Below are positions 1 through 7,910 of a DNA stretch of 64,000 bases, one piece after another. Position numbers and translations under genes: made by a program. The stretch comes from JALHNI01 sp965229305. Lineage in GTDB: Bacteria > Acidobacteriota > Terriglobia > Bryobacterales > Bryobacteraceae. The notes under the pieces are model-generated. The model had not been told where the DNA came from. It saw nothing but the letters and a program-made list of their open reading frames with translations, and did not search any database. How positions within the stretch are numbered: position 1 is the first letter of the stretch; every line of letters begins with the position of its first letter. The stretch covers positions 81,975-145,974 of the forward strand of contig CBDDIZ010000025.1 of the NCBI GenBank assembly GCA_965229305.1. The letters run 5' to 3'.

Positions 1-1
1 G

Positions 2-649
2 ACGCTGCTGGCCGAACTCGGCACGGAGATGAGCCGATTTCCGAGCGCCGCGCACGCCGCCAGTTGGGCGGGCTTGTGCCCGGGACAGCACGAAAGCGCG
101 GGGAAGCGACAATCCGGCCGTACCCGCAAAGGCGACCGTTATCTGCGGCGATTGCTGGTCCAGAATGCCTGGGCCATCTCCCACCAGAAAGACTGCTTCC
201 TCACGGCGCTGTTTCTGCGCGTGGCCGCGCGCCGCGGTCTGAAGCGAGCGGCCATGGCCGTGGCGCATCGCCTCTTACGCATTGCCTGGCACATTCTCCA
301 CGACGGCACCGTCTATCGGGAACTCGGCGGCGACCACTTCGACCGGCGTCATCCCGAACGCACGGCCCGCCGCCTGACTCAGCGCCTGGAGCGTTTGGGT
401 TACAGCGTCACGCTGGCGACCGAACCCGCCTCCCGGCCCATCCGCAACGGCACCACTCGCTGGCCATCCGCACTCCGCGGCGGGACTGCACGCCGCTTCC
501 GCTCTCGTCCCGAGCTTCCTCCCGCCAGTCCCGCGCTTTGTCCCAAGTGTGCCGCCTGGGGCATCCCTTGCCTCCATGCCAAGAACGCAAAATCTCCTCC
601 CACTCTTTCTTCTAACTCCTTACCCGTCAACGCCTCAGAGGGGGAGTAG
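2..649 (+). pseudogene. IS110-family transposase, C-terminal part (cut by window start)
   Basis: The frame is open from base 2, so the start lies outside the window. The visible part matches the C-terminal Transposase_20 half of IS110-family recombinases: SWAGLCPG, then ESAGKRQSG with the conserved serine, then a basic helical stretch ending in GGDHFDRR. It aligns with residues 269 onward of the IS110 transposase at 895-2160 but is clearly diverged, so it is a different element. The tail after about residue 145 is Pro/Arg/Ser-rich and unlike the family, and may be read-through into non-coding DNA. Whether the complete gene is intact cannot be judged. Confidence 0.75.
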
Positions 650-894
650 TTTCGAAGGAATGGCGTATGGCGCACCCAAAGGCTGGCCACAAAAGGGGAT
701 GAAAACGGGGGATAGTAGGAGAGCCGCAGGCGATGGAGACCGGGTTCGGTCTGGCCGGTGGAGGCCGATTGTGAATGTGGTCCGGGACGCGTGCTGGGAA
801 CAGAAGAGTGAGGCTCCTGCCGTTTTTTGGGGAAGCCCGTTAAGGAAAGACCAATTTCTTTAGAGCGTTCTTCGCCGAGCGGCAGGAGGCACTG
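650..894 (+). ncRNA. candidate IS110 bridge-RNA region (5' non-coding end)
   Basis: These 245 bases between two IS110 reading frames hold no ORF I would support. IS110-group elements transcribe a structured bridge RNA from the non-coding DNA upstream of the transposase, and IS1111-group elements from the downstream side. Once the IS66 insertion and inversion are undone, the original 3' side of this element has at most about 110 bases before REP repeats begin, so the upstream side is the better place for a bridge RNA. No fold was computed, and the left end of the element was not located. Confidence 0.3.
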
Positions 895-2160
895 ATGAAT
901 GCAGTATATCGCCGCGTCTGCGGAATGGATGTGCATCGAGACACGATTGTGGTTTGCGTCTTGCCGCCGGTGGGTCAAGCTGGGGAGGCCATTCGCAAGA
1001 CGTATGGCACTTTTCGGAATGACCTGATTCGGATGCGAGTCTGGTTGAAGCAATTGAAAGTGAGCGAGGTCGCCATGGAATCGACCGGAGTCTATTGGCG
1101 GCCGGTGTGGAATGTTCTGGAAGACCAAGGATTTCAGCTGCTTTTGGTGAATCCGGCGCAGGTGAAGGCCCTGGCAGGGCGAAAGAGCGATGGACGGGAC
1201 GCCCAGCGCATCGCCGAGTATCTCCAAGATGGGCGGCTCGATGCGAGCTTCGTGCCCAAGGCCGAAGTCCGGCAAATGCGTGCACTCTTGCGTCACCGCA
1301 TTTCAGTACTCGAACAACGGAACCAAGTGCACAATCAGATCCGTGACCTGTTCGAAACAGCGAACGTCAAACTATCTTCAGTGGTCAGCGACTTACTCGG
1401 CGTCAGTGGCCGACGGATTATCGAAGCGATGATTGCGGGTGAAGAATCGGCGTCTGTTCTGAGCTGGAGGGTAAGGGGGCGCTTGCGGAAGAAGGAGCAA
1501 GTAGTCAAAGAATCGCTCAAGGGTTACTTTCAGGATTTTCATCGGATGATGTTGGAAGCCCTGTATCGCCAGTACCAGTTTCTGACGCAGGAGGTCGCTT
1601 GGTTCGAACAACGGATCGCGCACGCCATGGCGCCTTACGCTCCTCAGACCCAGCTCTTGATCACGATTCCCGGGGTCGAGCAAATCGTGGCTTGGCACCT
1701 GCTGGCCGAACTCGGAATCGATCTGGCCGCGTTTCCGGATGCGAACCATTGTTGTAGCTGGGCGGGGATGGTTCCCGGTGAGAATGTCAGTGCCGGAAAG
1801 CATCAGAGCACTCGCTGCCGCAAGGGCAACCGCACGCTGCGACGGATACTGACCCAAGCAGCTTGGGCGGCTTCGCATTGTAAGAAAGGTTACTTGCGCG
1901 CGTTCTTTCATCGGGTCAAGGCCCGCCGCGGCTGGGGCAAAGCCATCGTCGCCACCGGACATAAAATTCTTCTTATCGCCTTCGAGATGCTGCGTACCAA
2001 CACTCCGTACAAAGACCTTGGTGACGATCACTTCGACCGCCTCAATCCAGCCCGCGCCACTCGTCGGCTCGTCCAGCGCCTCGAGGCCCTTGGCCATCAG
2101 GTCCAACGTAAGCGAGCGGCGAACCCATCTTGCGAGGGGAGCGTGCCAGCGGGAAGCTAA
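895..2160 (+). CDS. IS110-family transposase (DEDD/serine recombinase), C-terminus replaced
   Basis: This 421-residue IS110-family recombinase has the RuvC-like DEDD set visible as D12 (GMDVHRD), E62 (MESTGVYW), D99 and D102 (KSDGRDAQ). The C-terminal Transposase_20 domain contains SWAGMVPG and the NVSAGKH serine motif near residue 299. The last 17 residues (from RKRAANP) are not native: IS66 copy A inserted after base 2107, and the frame now runs into its left end. Undoing the inversion described at 4322-6369 restores an original ending LSTPDAPPLN and a stop at 6330-6332, giving 414 residues. The catalytic parts are intact, so the protein may still be made. The element's 3' end now lies 4 kb away. 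Confidence 0.93.
   Translation: MNAVYRRVCGMDVHRDTIVVCVLPPVGQAGEAIRKTYGTFRNDLIRMRVWLKQLKVSEVAMESTGVYWRPVWNVLEDQGFQLLLVNPAQVKALAGRKSDGRDAQRIAEYLQDGRLDASFVPKAEVRQMRALLRHRISVLEQRNQVHNQIRDLFETANVKLSSVVSDLLGVSGRRIIEAMIAGEESASVLSWRVRGRLRKKEQVVKESLKGYFQDFHRMMLEALYRQYQFLTQEVAWFEQRIAHAMAPYAPQTQLLITIPGVEQIVAWHLLAELGIDLAAFPDANHCCSWAGMVPGENVSAGKHQSTRCRKGNRTLRRILTQAAWAASHCKKGYLRAFFHRVKARRGWGKAIVATGHKILLIAFEMLRTNTPYKDLGDDHFDRLNPARATRRLVQRLEALGHQVQRKRAANPSCEGSVPAGS
2100..2107 (+). repeat. IS66 target duplication GGTCCAAC, copy A left flank
   Basis: GGTCCAAC lies directly before the left inverted repeat of IS66 copy A. Its partner is not at the other end of copy A. It is at 6362-6369, as GTTGGACC on the plus strand, next to IS66 copy B. 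The exchanged partner is evidence of recombination between the two copies. Confidence 0.9.
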
Positions 2161-2163
2161 GGC

Positions 2164-2430
2164 ATGAGCAGGCGGGCGGAGCAGATGCGGGCGATGGTGG
2201 CGGAGTACGAAGCGAGCGGACTGCCGCGGCGGGCGTTCTGCGCGGAACACGGACTGGCGGTGACGACGTTGGACTACTGGCGGCGCGAGTTGGCCAACCG
2301 GCCGCAGTTGGTGCCGGTGCGAGTGCTCGACGACCACCCCAGCTATGCGTTGGTGCTCGCCAACGGCCGCCGCATCGAATGCGCAAGTGAAGGACTCGCC
2401 AGCTTGATCCGCGCCGCCGAACAAGCGTGA
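2164..2430 (+). CDS. tnpA: IS66 accessory protein TnpA
   Basis: This 88-residue first ORF of IS66 has an N-terminal helix-turn-helix-like region (about residues 1-45: RRAEQMRAMVAEYE, GLPRRAFCAEHGLAVTTLDYWRRE) and a short C-terminal beta-rich part ending in NGRRIEC and a helix. It is the usual small DNA-binding accessory protein, required for IS66 transposition but not catalytic. The stop overlaps the start of tnpB by 4 bases (GTGATG context), indicating translational coupling. It appears identical to the copy at 8261-8527. Confidence 0.9.
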   Translation: MSRRAEQMRAMVAEYEASGLPRRAFCAEHGLAVTTLDYWRRELANRPQLVPVRVLDDHPSYALVLANGRRIECASEGLASLIRAAEQA

Positions 2431-2780
2431 TGTTCGGGCTCGGTCCCGCGACGAAGATTTACTTAGGCGCCGCCGCGGTTGACATGCGGAAAGGCTTCGA
2501 CGGGCTCCACGGCCTGGTGCGCGACTGCCTGCAACACGACCCGCTCAGCGGCCATCTGTTCCTCTTCACCAACAAGCCGCGGACCCGCATCAAGGCGCTG
2601 ATCTGGGATGGCAGCGGACTCTGGATCTGCGCAAAACGGCTGGAAAAGGGCCGTTTTCGCTGGCCGGAAGCGGCTGGCGCGAGCGTAACGCTACGAGCCG
2701 AAGAGTTGGCGATGCTGCTGAATGGACTCGACTGGAAAAACACCCAGCCCCGAAAATGGTTTCGGAACAAAGTAGCGTGA
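2427..2780 (+). CDS. tnpB: IS66 Orf2 family protein TnpB
   Basis: This 117-residue protein carries the hallmark of the IS66 Orf2 family: YLGAAAVDMRKGFDGLHGLV, then FLFTNKPRTRIKALIWDGSGLWICAKRLEKGRF. It is the second of the three IS66 genes. Its biochemical role is not settled, but it is needed for transposition in studied members. It overlaps tnpA by 4 bases and lies 50 bases before tnpC. It is complete and of normal family length. Confidence 0.93.
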   Translation: MMFGLGPATKIYLGAAAVDMRKGFDGLHGLVRDCLQHDPLSGHLFLFTNKPRTRIKALIWDGSGLWICAKRLEKGRFRWPEAAGASVTLRAEELAMLLNGLDWKNTQPRKWFRNKVA

Positions 2781-2830
2781 AAATGATGCTGGAACATTTT
2801 CCGGACATCGCGTACTATTGATTTTCCCGC

Positions 2831-4300
2831 ATGGATCCGCAAGCCCGCATCGCGAACTTGGAGCAAGAGTTGGCTTGGTCGCGCATGAAAATCCAGCAAC
2901 TGGAAGAGCGCTGGCGGCGGCATCTGATCGAGAAGTACGGTCCGAAGAGCGAGACGCTGAGCGACCTGCAACTGAACCTGCTCGAGGAAGAGCCCGGCGT
3001 GACGCAGGATGAAGTCACGGCCGAAGCGGCGCGTCCGCCGTATCAGCCGCGCGAGCGAAAACCGCATCCCGGCAGAAGACCTTTGCCGGAGACTTTGGCG
3101 CGGGTGGAGGAGACGCTGCCGTGTGCGGCGCAATGCGTTTGTTGCGGAGGCGAAACCAAAGTCATCGGCCATGACGTGAGCGAGGTGCTGGATCGCGAAC
3201 CGGCGCATTGGTTCGTGCGAGTCACCAGGCGCGAGAAGCGGGCCTGCGCCAAGTGTGTAACGGTGCGGATGACGGAGTTAGCGCCGCGCATCGTGGAGAA
3301 AGGCTTGGCGAGCGATCGGGTAGTGATCGACACGGTGGTGGCCAAGTACTGCGACCACTTACCGCTCTACCGGCAGGAAGCCATGTTCGAGCGCGAAGCG
3401 GGCGTCGAGATCTCGTGCGCTACGCTGGATGGCTGGGTGCTGCGCGTGGGCGAGTTACTCGCTCCGGTCGTGGAGGCGATGCGCGCCGAACTGCTCCGGG
3501 AGCCCTATTTACAGGCCGATGAGACGACTGTGCCGGTGCAGCTCAACGACAAGAGTGGCTCGGATCATCAAGCTTACTTATGGCAGTACGGCGCGCCGGG
3601 CGGCGCGACAGTCTTCGAGTTTCAGCTGGGGCGCGGACGGGAAGGTCCGCAGAAGTTTCTGGGTGATTGGGCAGGCATCTTACAAACCGATGGCTATGCG
3701 GCTTACGACGGCGTGGGCGGCGAGGGCTTGATCCATGTAGGTTGCTGGGCGCACGCGCGGCGTAAGTTTGTAGATGCGGTGAAGGTGAATAAGGACGATG
3801 CGGCGTCGATCGCGATGGTCACTCGCATGGACGCGTTATTCTGCGTGGATCGTGAGGCGAAGCGTTCGGCGTTGACGGCGGAAGAGCGGCACGCTTTGCG
3901 GCGCGAGCAGGCGTTGCCGTGGCTGCACGAGATCCATGAAGAATGTTTGAAACAAAGCGGCCACGTTTTGCCGAAGAGCGCGGCGGGGCAAGCAGTGACG
4001 TACACGCTCAACGCGTGGCCGAAACTGGCGCGGGTGTTCGACCACGGCGTGGTGGAGTTATCGAATAATCTGGCCGAGAACTCGATGCGGCCGGTGGCGC
4101 TGGGCCGCAAGAACTGGCTGCATGTGGGGAGCGCGAAGGCGGGTCCGAAAGTGGCGGCGATCATGTCGGTGGTGGAGTCCTGCCGGCGGCTGCGGGTGCC
4201 CGTGCGGGACTATCTGCTGGCGATCCTGCCAGGACTGGGCCGGCGGCGCTTACCCGAGGTCGCCGCGCTCACGCCATCGGCCTGGTCCGCCCGCCGGTAG
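2831..4300 (+). CDS. tnpC: IS66 transposase TnpC (DDE)
   Basis: This 489-residue DDE transposase opens with an N-terminal coiled-coil (DPQARIANLEQELAWSRMKI) suited to multimerisation. A zinc-binding module with CVCCGGE and CAKC pairs follows. The DDE core shows PYLQADETT (first Asp), LQTDGYAAYD (second Asp) and NNLAENSMRP (Glu), and an IS66 C-terminal domain ends it. The start at 2831 is preceded by TTGATTTTCCCGC with no strong ribosome site, so coupling to tnpB is possible. The only protein difference from the copy at 6391-7860 is ISCATLD here against ISRATLD there. Confidence 0.95.
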   Translation: MDPQARIANLEQELAWSRMKIQQLEERWRRHLIEKYGPKSETLSDLQLNLLEEEPGVTQDEVTAEAARPPYQPRERKPHPGRRPLPETLARVEETLPCAAQCVCCGGETKVIGHDVSEVLDREPAHWFVRVTRREKRACAKCVTVRMTELAPRIVEKGLASDRVVIDTVVAKYCDHLPLYRQEAMFEREAGVEISCATLDGWVLRVGELLAPVVEAMRAELLREPYLQADETTVPVQLNDKSGSDHQAYLWQYGAPGGATVFEFQLGRGREGPQKFLGDWAGILQTDGYAAYDGVGGEGLIHVGCWAHARRKFVDAVKVNKDDAASIAMVTRMDALFCVDREAKRSALTAEERHALRREQALPWLHEIHEECLKQSGHVLPKSAAGQAVTYTLNAWPKLARVFDHGVVELSNNLAENSMRPVALGRKNWLHVGSAKAGPKVAAIMSVVESCRRLRVPVRDYLLAILPGLGRRRLPEVAALTPSAWSARR

Positions 4301-4321
4301 GTGGGTTCGCCGTACGCTTAC

Positions 4322-4329
4322 GCTGCAGC
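4322..4329. repeat. IS66 target duplication GCTGCAGC, copy A right flank
   Basis: GCTGCAGC follows the right inverted repeat of copy A directly. The same 8-mer, which is palindromic, flanks copy B at 8584-8591. The two were the original target duplication of one insertion and are now split between the two elements. Confidence 0.9.
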
Positions 4330-4661
4330 CATCTGTTCGAACTGTTCGTCGTCTGATGAGGCTGCCGTCGCTGGGGCTTCCGGAGGCAACAAGGCTCAAG
4401 AAGCGCAATCGATTTGTAGAGGAATACCATAAGGCGCTTCCACCCGGCGACTGTCGCCTAACCATCCCTTTTGCCGACGATCATTCATTTGTGATTCCGG
4501 TATTATCTGAGTGCCCGGACGAAACGAGCATAATGAACTGGCAGCGTGATGGTGAAGAGTGGAAGGCAACACCCGGCGGCTGGATGAGGTTTCCAAAGGG
4601 AACGGGCGACATAATTGTCGATCGGATTCGCGCTCATCCTGCGCTAGTCCTGCAGCGATGA
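4330..4661 (+). pseudogene. lipoprotein gene, fragment 4 of 4 (C-terminal 110 codons)
   Basis: This is the C-terminal part of the broken lipoprotein gene whose other pieces lie on the minus strand at 8584-8925, 10069-10114 and 11450-11551. The frame enters from the GCTGCAGC duplication, reads PSVRTVRRLM and ends at 4661 after HPALVLQR. In the rebuilt protein it follows ENIEPLQ without a shift. It has no start, signal sequence or ribosome site of its own. The orientation is opposite to the other pieces because of the inversion. I recognise no family: the fragment has a basic helical part, then a beta-rich part with two Cys and several Trp. Confidence 0.88.
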
Positions 4662-4680
4662 TGTGACGCTCACCCCGCGG

Positions 4681-4740
4681 AGTGGGCCATGTCCGAGTAG
4701 GCCATGTCCGGCAGGGGCAGTAGGCCATGTCCGGCACCAG
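4681..4740 (-). repeat. REP-like repeats, three cores (inverted orientation)
   Basis: Three copies of the core TAGGCCATGTCC (reverse of GGACATGGCCTA) occur within 60 bases. The last extends to GGCACCAGG, matching the CCTGGTGCCGGACATGG form seen downstream. They lie just after the stop of the lipoprotein fragment. The strand is opposite to copies beyond 11.6 kb, as expected if the block was inverted. Confidence 0.7.
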
Positions 4741-4750
4741 GAACGTCCAA

Positions 4751-4819
4751 CCGAGGTCGCCGCGCTCCACGTCATCGGCCTAGTTCGTCCGCCGCTGGGT
4801 GGGTTCGCCGCACGCTTAC
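4751..4819 (+). mobile_element. decayed right end of a third IS66 element
   Basis: These 69 bases match the last 68 bases of IS66 copy A (4254-4321), including an inverted-repeat-like end TGGGTTCGCCGCACGCTTAC, with several substitutions and one inserted base. The rest of the element is gone. It is clearly older than copies A and B, so this lineage has carried IS66 for a long time. Confidence 0.75.
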
Positions 4820-4858
4820 CAACATCCACGCGGGCCGATTCCACACCGACCCCGACCG
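4820..4858 (-). pseudogene. RAYT (REP-associated tyrosine transposase) remnant
   Basis: Read on the minus strand, this 39-base stretch matches the 3' part of the RAYT-like fragments at 15544-15874 and 22832-23045, in the region coding RSG-VWNRPAWML. It adjoins the IS66 remnant directly, suggesting that the old IS66 had inserted into a RAYT copy. REP cores flank it on both sides. Confidence 0.6.
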
Positions 4859-4884
4859 TATAGGCTATGTCCGGCATAGGCCAT
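4859..4884 (-). repeat. REP-like core interrupted by IS3 copy 1
   Basis: TAGGCTATGTCCGGCATAGGCCAT is one REP core followed by the first part of a second. The second core continues at 6223 (GTCCGGGGCATAGGCC) after IS3 copy 1 and its CCAT duplication are removed. Confidence 0.65.
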
Positions 4885-5052
4885 TGACCTGTCCGGAAAA
4901 TCCGTCCACCTAAACTAGAGTTTCCAACAAAACCTTCCTGCCTGTCCTTCGCCCATATATTTCAGCTTCGGGCTGCGGAATCCTCGGCGAGTCAAGGCCC
5001 GCGCGGGAGCGCGCCCGCAGGGTTGCCTTGAGTCGTTGGGGATTCCGCGGTA

Positions 5053-5892
5053 TCAGTCCTGTTTGGGGGCGAAGGACAGCCTCGCGATAAAGTCGCGGGG
5101 CGCGAGGTTGCCGAGCGCGCTATGGGGCCGCTCGACGTTGTAATGCCGCCGCCACTCACCGATGATCAGCCGGGCTTGGCTCATCCTCGAGAAAGCATGT
5201 AAGTTCAGACATTCATCGCGCAATCGCCCATTGAAGCTCTCGACGTGCCCGTTCTGCATCGGTCGACCCGGCTGGATATAAAGCAGCCGAATCTGCTGCT
5301 CCTGACACCACTTCGTCAACGCCCGCGAAACGAACTCGGGCCCGTTGTCACAGATCACTTCTTCGGGACGCTCGCCTCGTTGCTCGACCAAGCGCGCCAG
5401 CGCGCGCTTCACCCGTTCGCCCGACAAACTAAGATCGATCTCCAGCGACAAACATTCGCGCGTAAATACGTCGATGATCACCAGCACGCGAAACGGTCGG
5501 CCATCATTCAATCGATCAGCCACAAAGTCCATAGCCCAGCGTTGATTGGGCCGATGGATACACGTTGCGGCGAGTTTCGGCCGCACCAGTCGCTTGCGTA
5601 AGCGCCGCTTCACCTGCAGGCGCTCCTCGCGCCAGATCCGGCTCACGCGATGTCGGCCGACTAAGTGTTTCTCGGCTTTGAGTAACTCCCAAATACGACG
5701 CAGGCCCCAACGCGGATGCTCCTGCGCCAAGGCGCGGATGCGCAGGCGCAACGGCTTGCTCCGATCGGGTCGGCACTGATAACGATACGTGGCTCGCGGC
5801 ACCACCATCAGCCTGCAGGCGTGACGCTCGCTGGTTGCATACTCGCCCAGCACATACGTCACGGCCGCTCTCTGCTCCGCAGGCTTCACCAC
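5053..5892 (-). CDS. IS3-family transposase OrfB (DDE catalytic part)
   Basis: This 279-residue catalytic half of the IS3 transposase has an HTH_21 region in the first 110 residues (RPDRSKPLRLRIRALAQEHP, WGLRRIWELL) and an rve integrase core with D122 (WAMDFVAD), D182 (ICDNGPEF) and E218 (NGHVESFN). It ends FAPKQD. The listed GTG start is nominal: orfB is normally made as an OrfAB fusion by -1 frameshifting. The slippery heptamer A AAA AAG lies at the end of orfA (reverse of 5893-5899), and the two frames overlap. Confidence 0.93.
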   Translation of the reverse strand: MVKPAEQRAAVTYVLGEYATSERHACRLMVVPRATYRYQCRPDRSKPLRLRIRALAQEHPRWGLRRIWELLKAEKHLVGRHRVSRIWREERLQVKRRLRKRLVRPKLAATCIHRPNQRWAMDFVADRLNDGRPFRVLVIIDVFTRECLSLEIDLSLSGERVKRALARLVEQRGERPEEVICDNGPEFVSRALTKWCQEQQIRLLYIQPGRPMQNGHVESFNGRLRDECLNLHAFSRMSQARLIIGEWRRHYNVERPHSALGNLAPRDFIARLSFAPKQD

Positions 5893-6152
5893 TTTTTTGA
5901 GACCACGTCCTTCAGGATGCGATTGTCGAGCGACAGCTCTGCCACCAGCACCTTCAGCTTCTGGTTCTCGTCCTCCAGCGCCTTCAGGCGCTTCGCATCA
6001 CTCACTTCCAGCCCACCGTACTTCGATCGCCAGGCGTAGAACGTCGCCGGGCTGATCCCCTGCTCCCGGCACAGATCTTCCGTCTTCCGACCACCCTCAG
6101 CTTGCCTCAAGATCGCGACGATTTGCTCCTCGCTGAACCGACTCTTCTTCAC
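5886..6152 (-). CDS. IS3-family OrfA (DNA-binding)
   Basis: This 88-residue helix-turn-helix protein (MKKSRFSEEQIVAILRQAEG, GISPATFYAWRSKYGG) is followed by a leucine-zipper-like segment (KRLKALEDENQKLKVLVAEL), as in IS407-type OrfA. It ends VSKKW at the A6G slippery run that would shift ribosomes into orfB. Alone, OrfA binds the ends and limits transposition; fused to OrfB it forms the transposase. It is identical to copy 2 at 11113-11379. Confidence 0.93.
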   Translation of the reverse strand: MKKSRFSEEQIVAILRQAEGGRKTEDLCREQGISPATFYAWRSKYGGLEVSDAKRLKALEDENQKLKVLVAELSLDNRILKDVVSKKW

Positions 6153-6222
6153 CGTCTCTGTCCTCCTTCTCCTTCAAGGTTTCCAGTTTACGGTGGACCG
6201 TTTTCCCGGTACAGGTCACCAT

Positions 6223-6369
6223 GTCCGGGGCATAGGCCGACTCTTTTGCCGGAACCACCCCGTCTCCGATGCGGGGCCCCCCACCCCGATCCTTAGAAAA
6301 CTCCAGCTGGGTAAGAGCAGGAATCGAGGTCAGTTAAGCGGAGGAGCGTCTGGGGTAGAGAGTTGGACC
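6223..6369 (-). other. original 3' end of the IS110 element, displaced by inversion
   Basis: Read on the minus strand from 6369, this continues the IS110 transposase frame broken at 2107. After the shared GGTCCAAC it codes LSTPDAPPLN and a TGA at 6330-6332. About 90 bases of non-coding DNA follow, then a REP core half (6223-6240). No other gene is seen. The exact right end of the IS110 element was not located. Confidence 0.8.
6362..6369 (-). repeat. IS66 target duplication, copy B left flank (GTTGGACC)
   Basis: This is the reverse complement of GGTCCAAC at 2100-2107. It originally sat on the far side of the IS66 that landed in the IS110 transposase gene. Confidence 0.9.
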
Positions 6370-6390
6370 GTAAGCGTACGGCGAACCCAC

Positions 6391-7860
6391 CTAGCGGCGG
6401 GCGGACCAGGCCGATGGCGTGAGCGCGGCGACCTCGGGTAAGCGCCGCCGGCCCAATCCCGGGAGTATCGCCAGCAGATAGTCGCGCACGGGCACCCGCA
6501 GCCGCCGGCAGGACTCCACCACCGACATGATCGCCGCCACTTTCGGACCCGCCTTCGCGCTCCCCACATGCAGCCAGTTCTTGCGGCCCAGCGCCACCGG
6601 CCGCATCGAGTTCTCGGCCAGATTATTCGATAACTCCACCACGCCGTGGTCGAACACCCGCGCCAGTTTCGGCCACGCGTTGAGCGTGTACGTCACTGCT
6701 TGCCCCGCCGCGCTCTTCGGCAAAACGTGGCCGCTTTGTTTCAAACATTCTTCATGGATCTCGTGCAGCCACGGCAACGCCTGCTCGCGCCGCAAAGCGT
6801 GCCGCTCTTCCGCCGTCAACGCCGAACGCTTCGCCTCACGATCCACGCAGAATAACGCGTCCATGCGAGTGACCATCGCGATCGACGCCGCATCGTCCTT
6901 ATTCACCTTCACCGCATCTACAAACTTACGCCGCGCGTGCGCCCAGCAACCTACATGGATCAAGCCCTCGCCGCCCACGCCGTCGTAAGCCGCATAGCCA
7001 TCGGTTTGTAAGATGCCTGCCCAATCACCCAGAAACTTCTGCGGACCTTCCCGTCCGCGCCCCAGCTGAAACTCGAAGACTGTCGCGCCGCCCGGCGCGC
7101 CGTACTGCCATAAGTAAGCTTGATGATCCGAGCCACTCTTGTCGTTGAGCTGCACCGGCACAGTCGTCTCATCGGCCTGTAAATAGGGCTCCCGGAGCAG
7201 TTCGGCGCGCATCGCCTCCACGACCGGAGCGAGTAACTCGCCCACGCGCAGCACCCAGCCATCCAGCGTAGCGCGCGAGATCTCGACGCCCGCTTCGCGC
7301 TCGAACATGGCTTCCTGCCGGTAGAGCGGTAAGTGGTCGCAGTACTTGGCCACCACCGTGTCGATCACTACCCGATCGCTCGCCAAGCCTTTCTCCACGA
7401 TGCGCGGCGCTAACTCCGTCATCCGCACCGTTACACACTTGGCGCAGGCCCGCTTCTCGCGCCTGGTGACTCGCACGAACCAATGCGCCGGTTCGCGATC
7501 CAGCACCTCGCTCACGTCATGGCCGATGACTTTGGTTTCGCCTCCGCAACAAACGCATTGCGCCGCACACGGCAGCGTCTCCTCCACCCGCGCCAAAGTC
7601 TCCGGCAAAGGTCTTCTGCCGGGATGCGGTTTTCGCTCGCGCGGCTGATACGGCGGACGCGCCGCTTCGGCCGTGACTTCATCCTGCGTCACGCCGGGCT
7701 CTTCCTCGAGCAGGTTCAGTTGCAGGTCGCTCAGCGTCTCGCTCTTCGGACCGTACTTCTCGATCAGATGCCGCCGCCAGCGCTCTTCCAGTTGCTGGAT
7801 TTTCATGCGCGACCAAGCCAACTCTTGCTCCAAGTTCGCGATGCGGGCTTGCGGATCCAT
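6391..7860 (-). CDS. tnpC: IS66 transposase TnpC (copy B)
   Basis: This 489-residue DDE transposase of IS66 copy B has the same domain order as copy A: N-terminal coiled-coil, CVCCGG/CAKC zinc module, then the DDE core with QADETT, QTDGYAAYD and NNLAENS. One residue differs from copy A: Arg in ISRATLDG where copy A has Cys. Arg is the more likely functional form at this solvent-type position, so copy A may carry a recent mutation, but this is inference. It lies 50 bases downstream of tnpB. Confidence 0.95.
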   Translation of the reverse strand: MDPQARIANLEQELAWSRMKIQQLEERWRRHLIEKYGPKSETLSDLQLNLLEEEPGVTQDEVTAEAARPPYQPRERKPHPGRRPLPETLARVEETLPCAAQCVCCGGETKVIGHDVSEVLDREPAHWFVRVTRREKRACAKCVTVRMTELAPRIVEKGLASDRVVIDTVVAKYCDHLPLYRQEAMFEREAGVEISRATLDGWVLRVGELLAPVVEAMRAELLREPYLQADETTVPVQLNDKSGSDHQAYLWQYGAPGGATVFEFQLGRGREGPQKFLGDWAGILQTDGYAAYDGVGGEGLIHVGCWAHARRKFVDAVKVNKDDAASIAMVTRMDALFCVDREAKRSALTAEERHALRREQALPWLHEIHEECLKQSGHVLPKSAAGQAVTYTLNAWPKLARVFDHGVVELSNNLAENSMRPVALGRKNWLHVGSAKAGPKVAAIMSVVESCRRLRVPVRDYLLAILPGLGRRRLPEVAALTPSAWSARR

Positions 7861-7910
7861 GCGGGAAAATCAATAGTACGCGATGTCCGGAAAATGTTCC
7901 AGCATCATTT

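Larger units (their letters stand above)
2108..4321 (+). mobile_element. IS66-family element, copy A (2214 bp)
   Basis: The element is complete, with terminal inverted repeats GTAAGCGAGCGGCGAACCCA at 2108-2127 and its counterpart at 4302-4321 (18 of 20 bases match). It carries the three-gene IS66 set tnpA-tnpB-tnpC. IS66 elements make 8-bp target duplications. The left flank is GGTCCAAC and the right flank GCTGCAGC; they do not match each other, but each matches a flank of copy B. Copies A and B have the same length and differ by at least one base, which changes TnpC from Cys to Arg. Confidence 0.96.
4885..6218 (-). mobile_element. IS3-family (IS407-type) element, copy 1 (1334 bp)
   Basis: The element is complete, with ends TGACCTGTCCGG at 4885 and the reverse of TGACCTGTACCGG at 6218. 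It is flanked by the 4-bp duplication CCAT (4881-4884 and 6219-6222); 4-bp duplications are usual for the IS407 subgroup. It carries orfA and orfB with a frameshift site. It inserted into a REP core. Copy 2 at 10115-11445 is 3 bp shorter through three one-base deletions near its orfB end. Confidence 0.95.
4322..6369. other. segment inverted by recombination between two IS66 copies
   Basis: This 2048-bp block lies between inverted IS66 copies A and B. The flanks of A are GGTCCAAC/GCTGCAGC and those of B (plus strand) are GTTGGACC/GCTGCAGC, exactly the pattern left when two elements, each with its own duplication, recombine and invert what lies between. Reversing the block also rejoins two broken genes in frame: the IS110 transposase (2107 to 6361) and the lipoprotein gene (8584 to 4330). 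Within the block lie the lipoprotein 3' end, REP repeats, IS66 and RAYT remnants, IS3 copy 1 and the IS110 3' end. Confidence 0.9.

Noticed and set aside
4122..4661. 179-residue plus-strand ORF
   Set aside because: Begins antisense-like inside tnpC and only by chance continues into the lipoprotein fragment at 4330.
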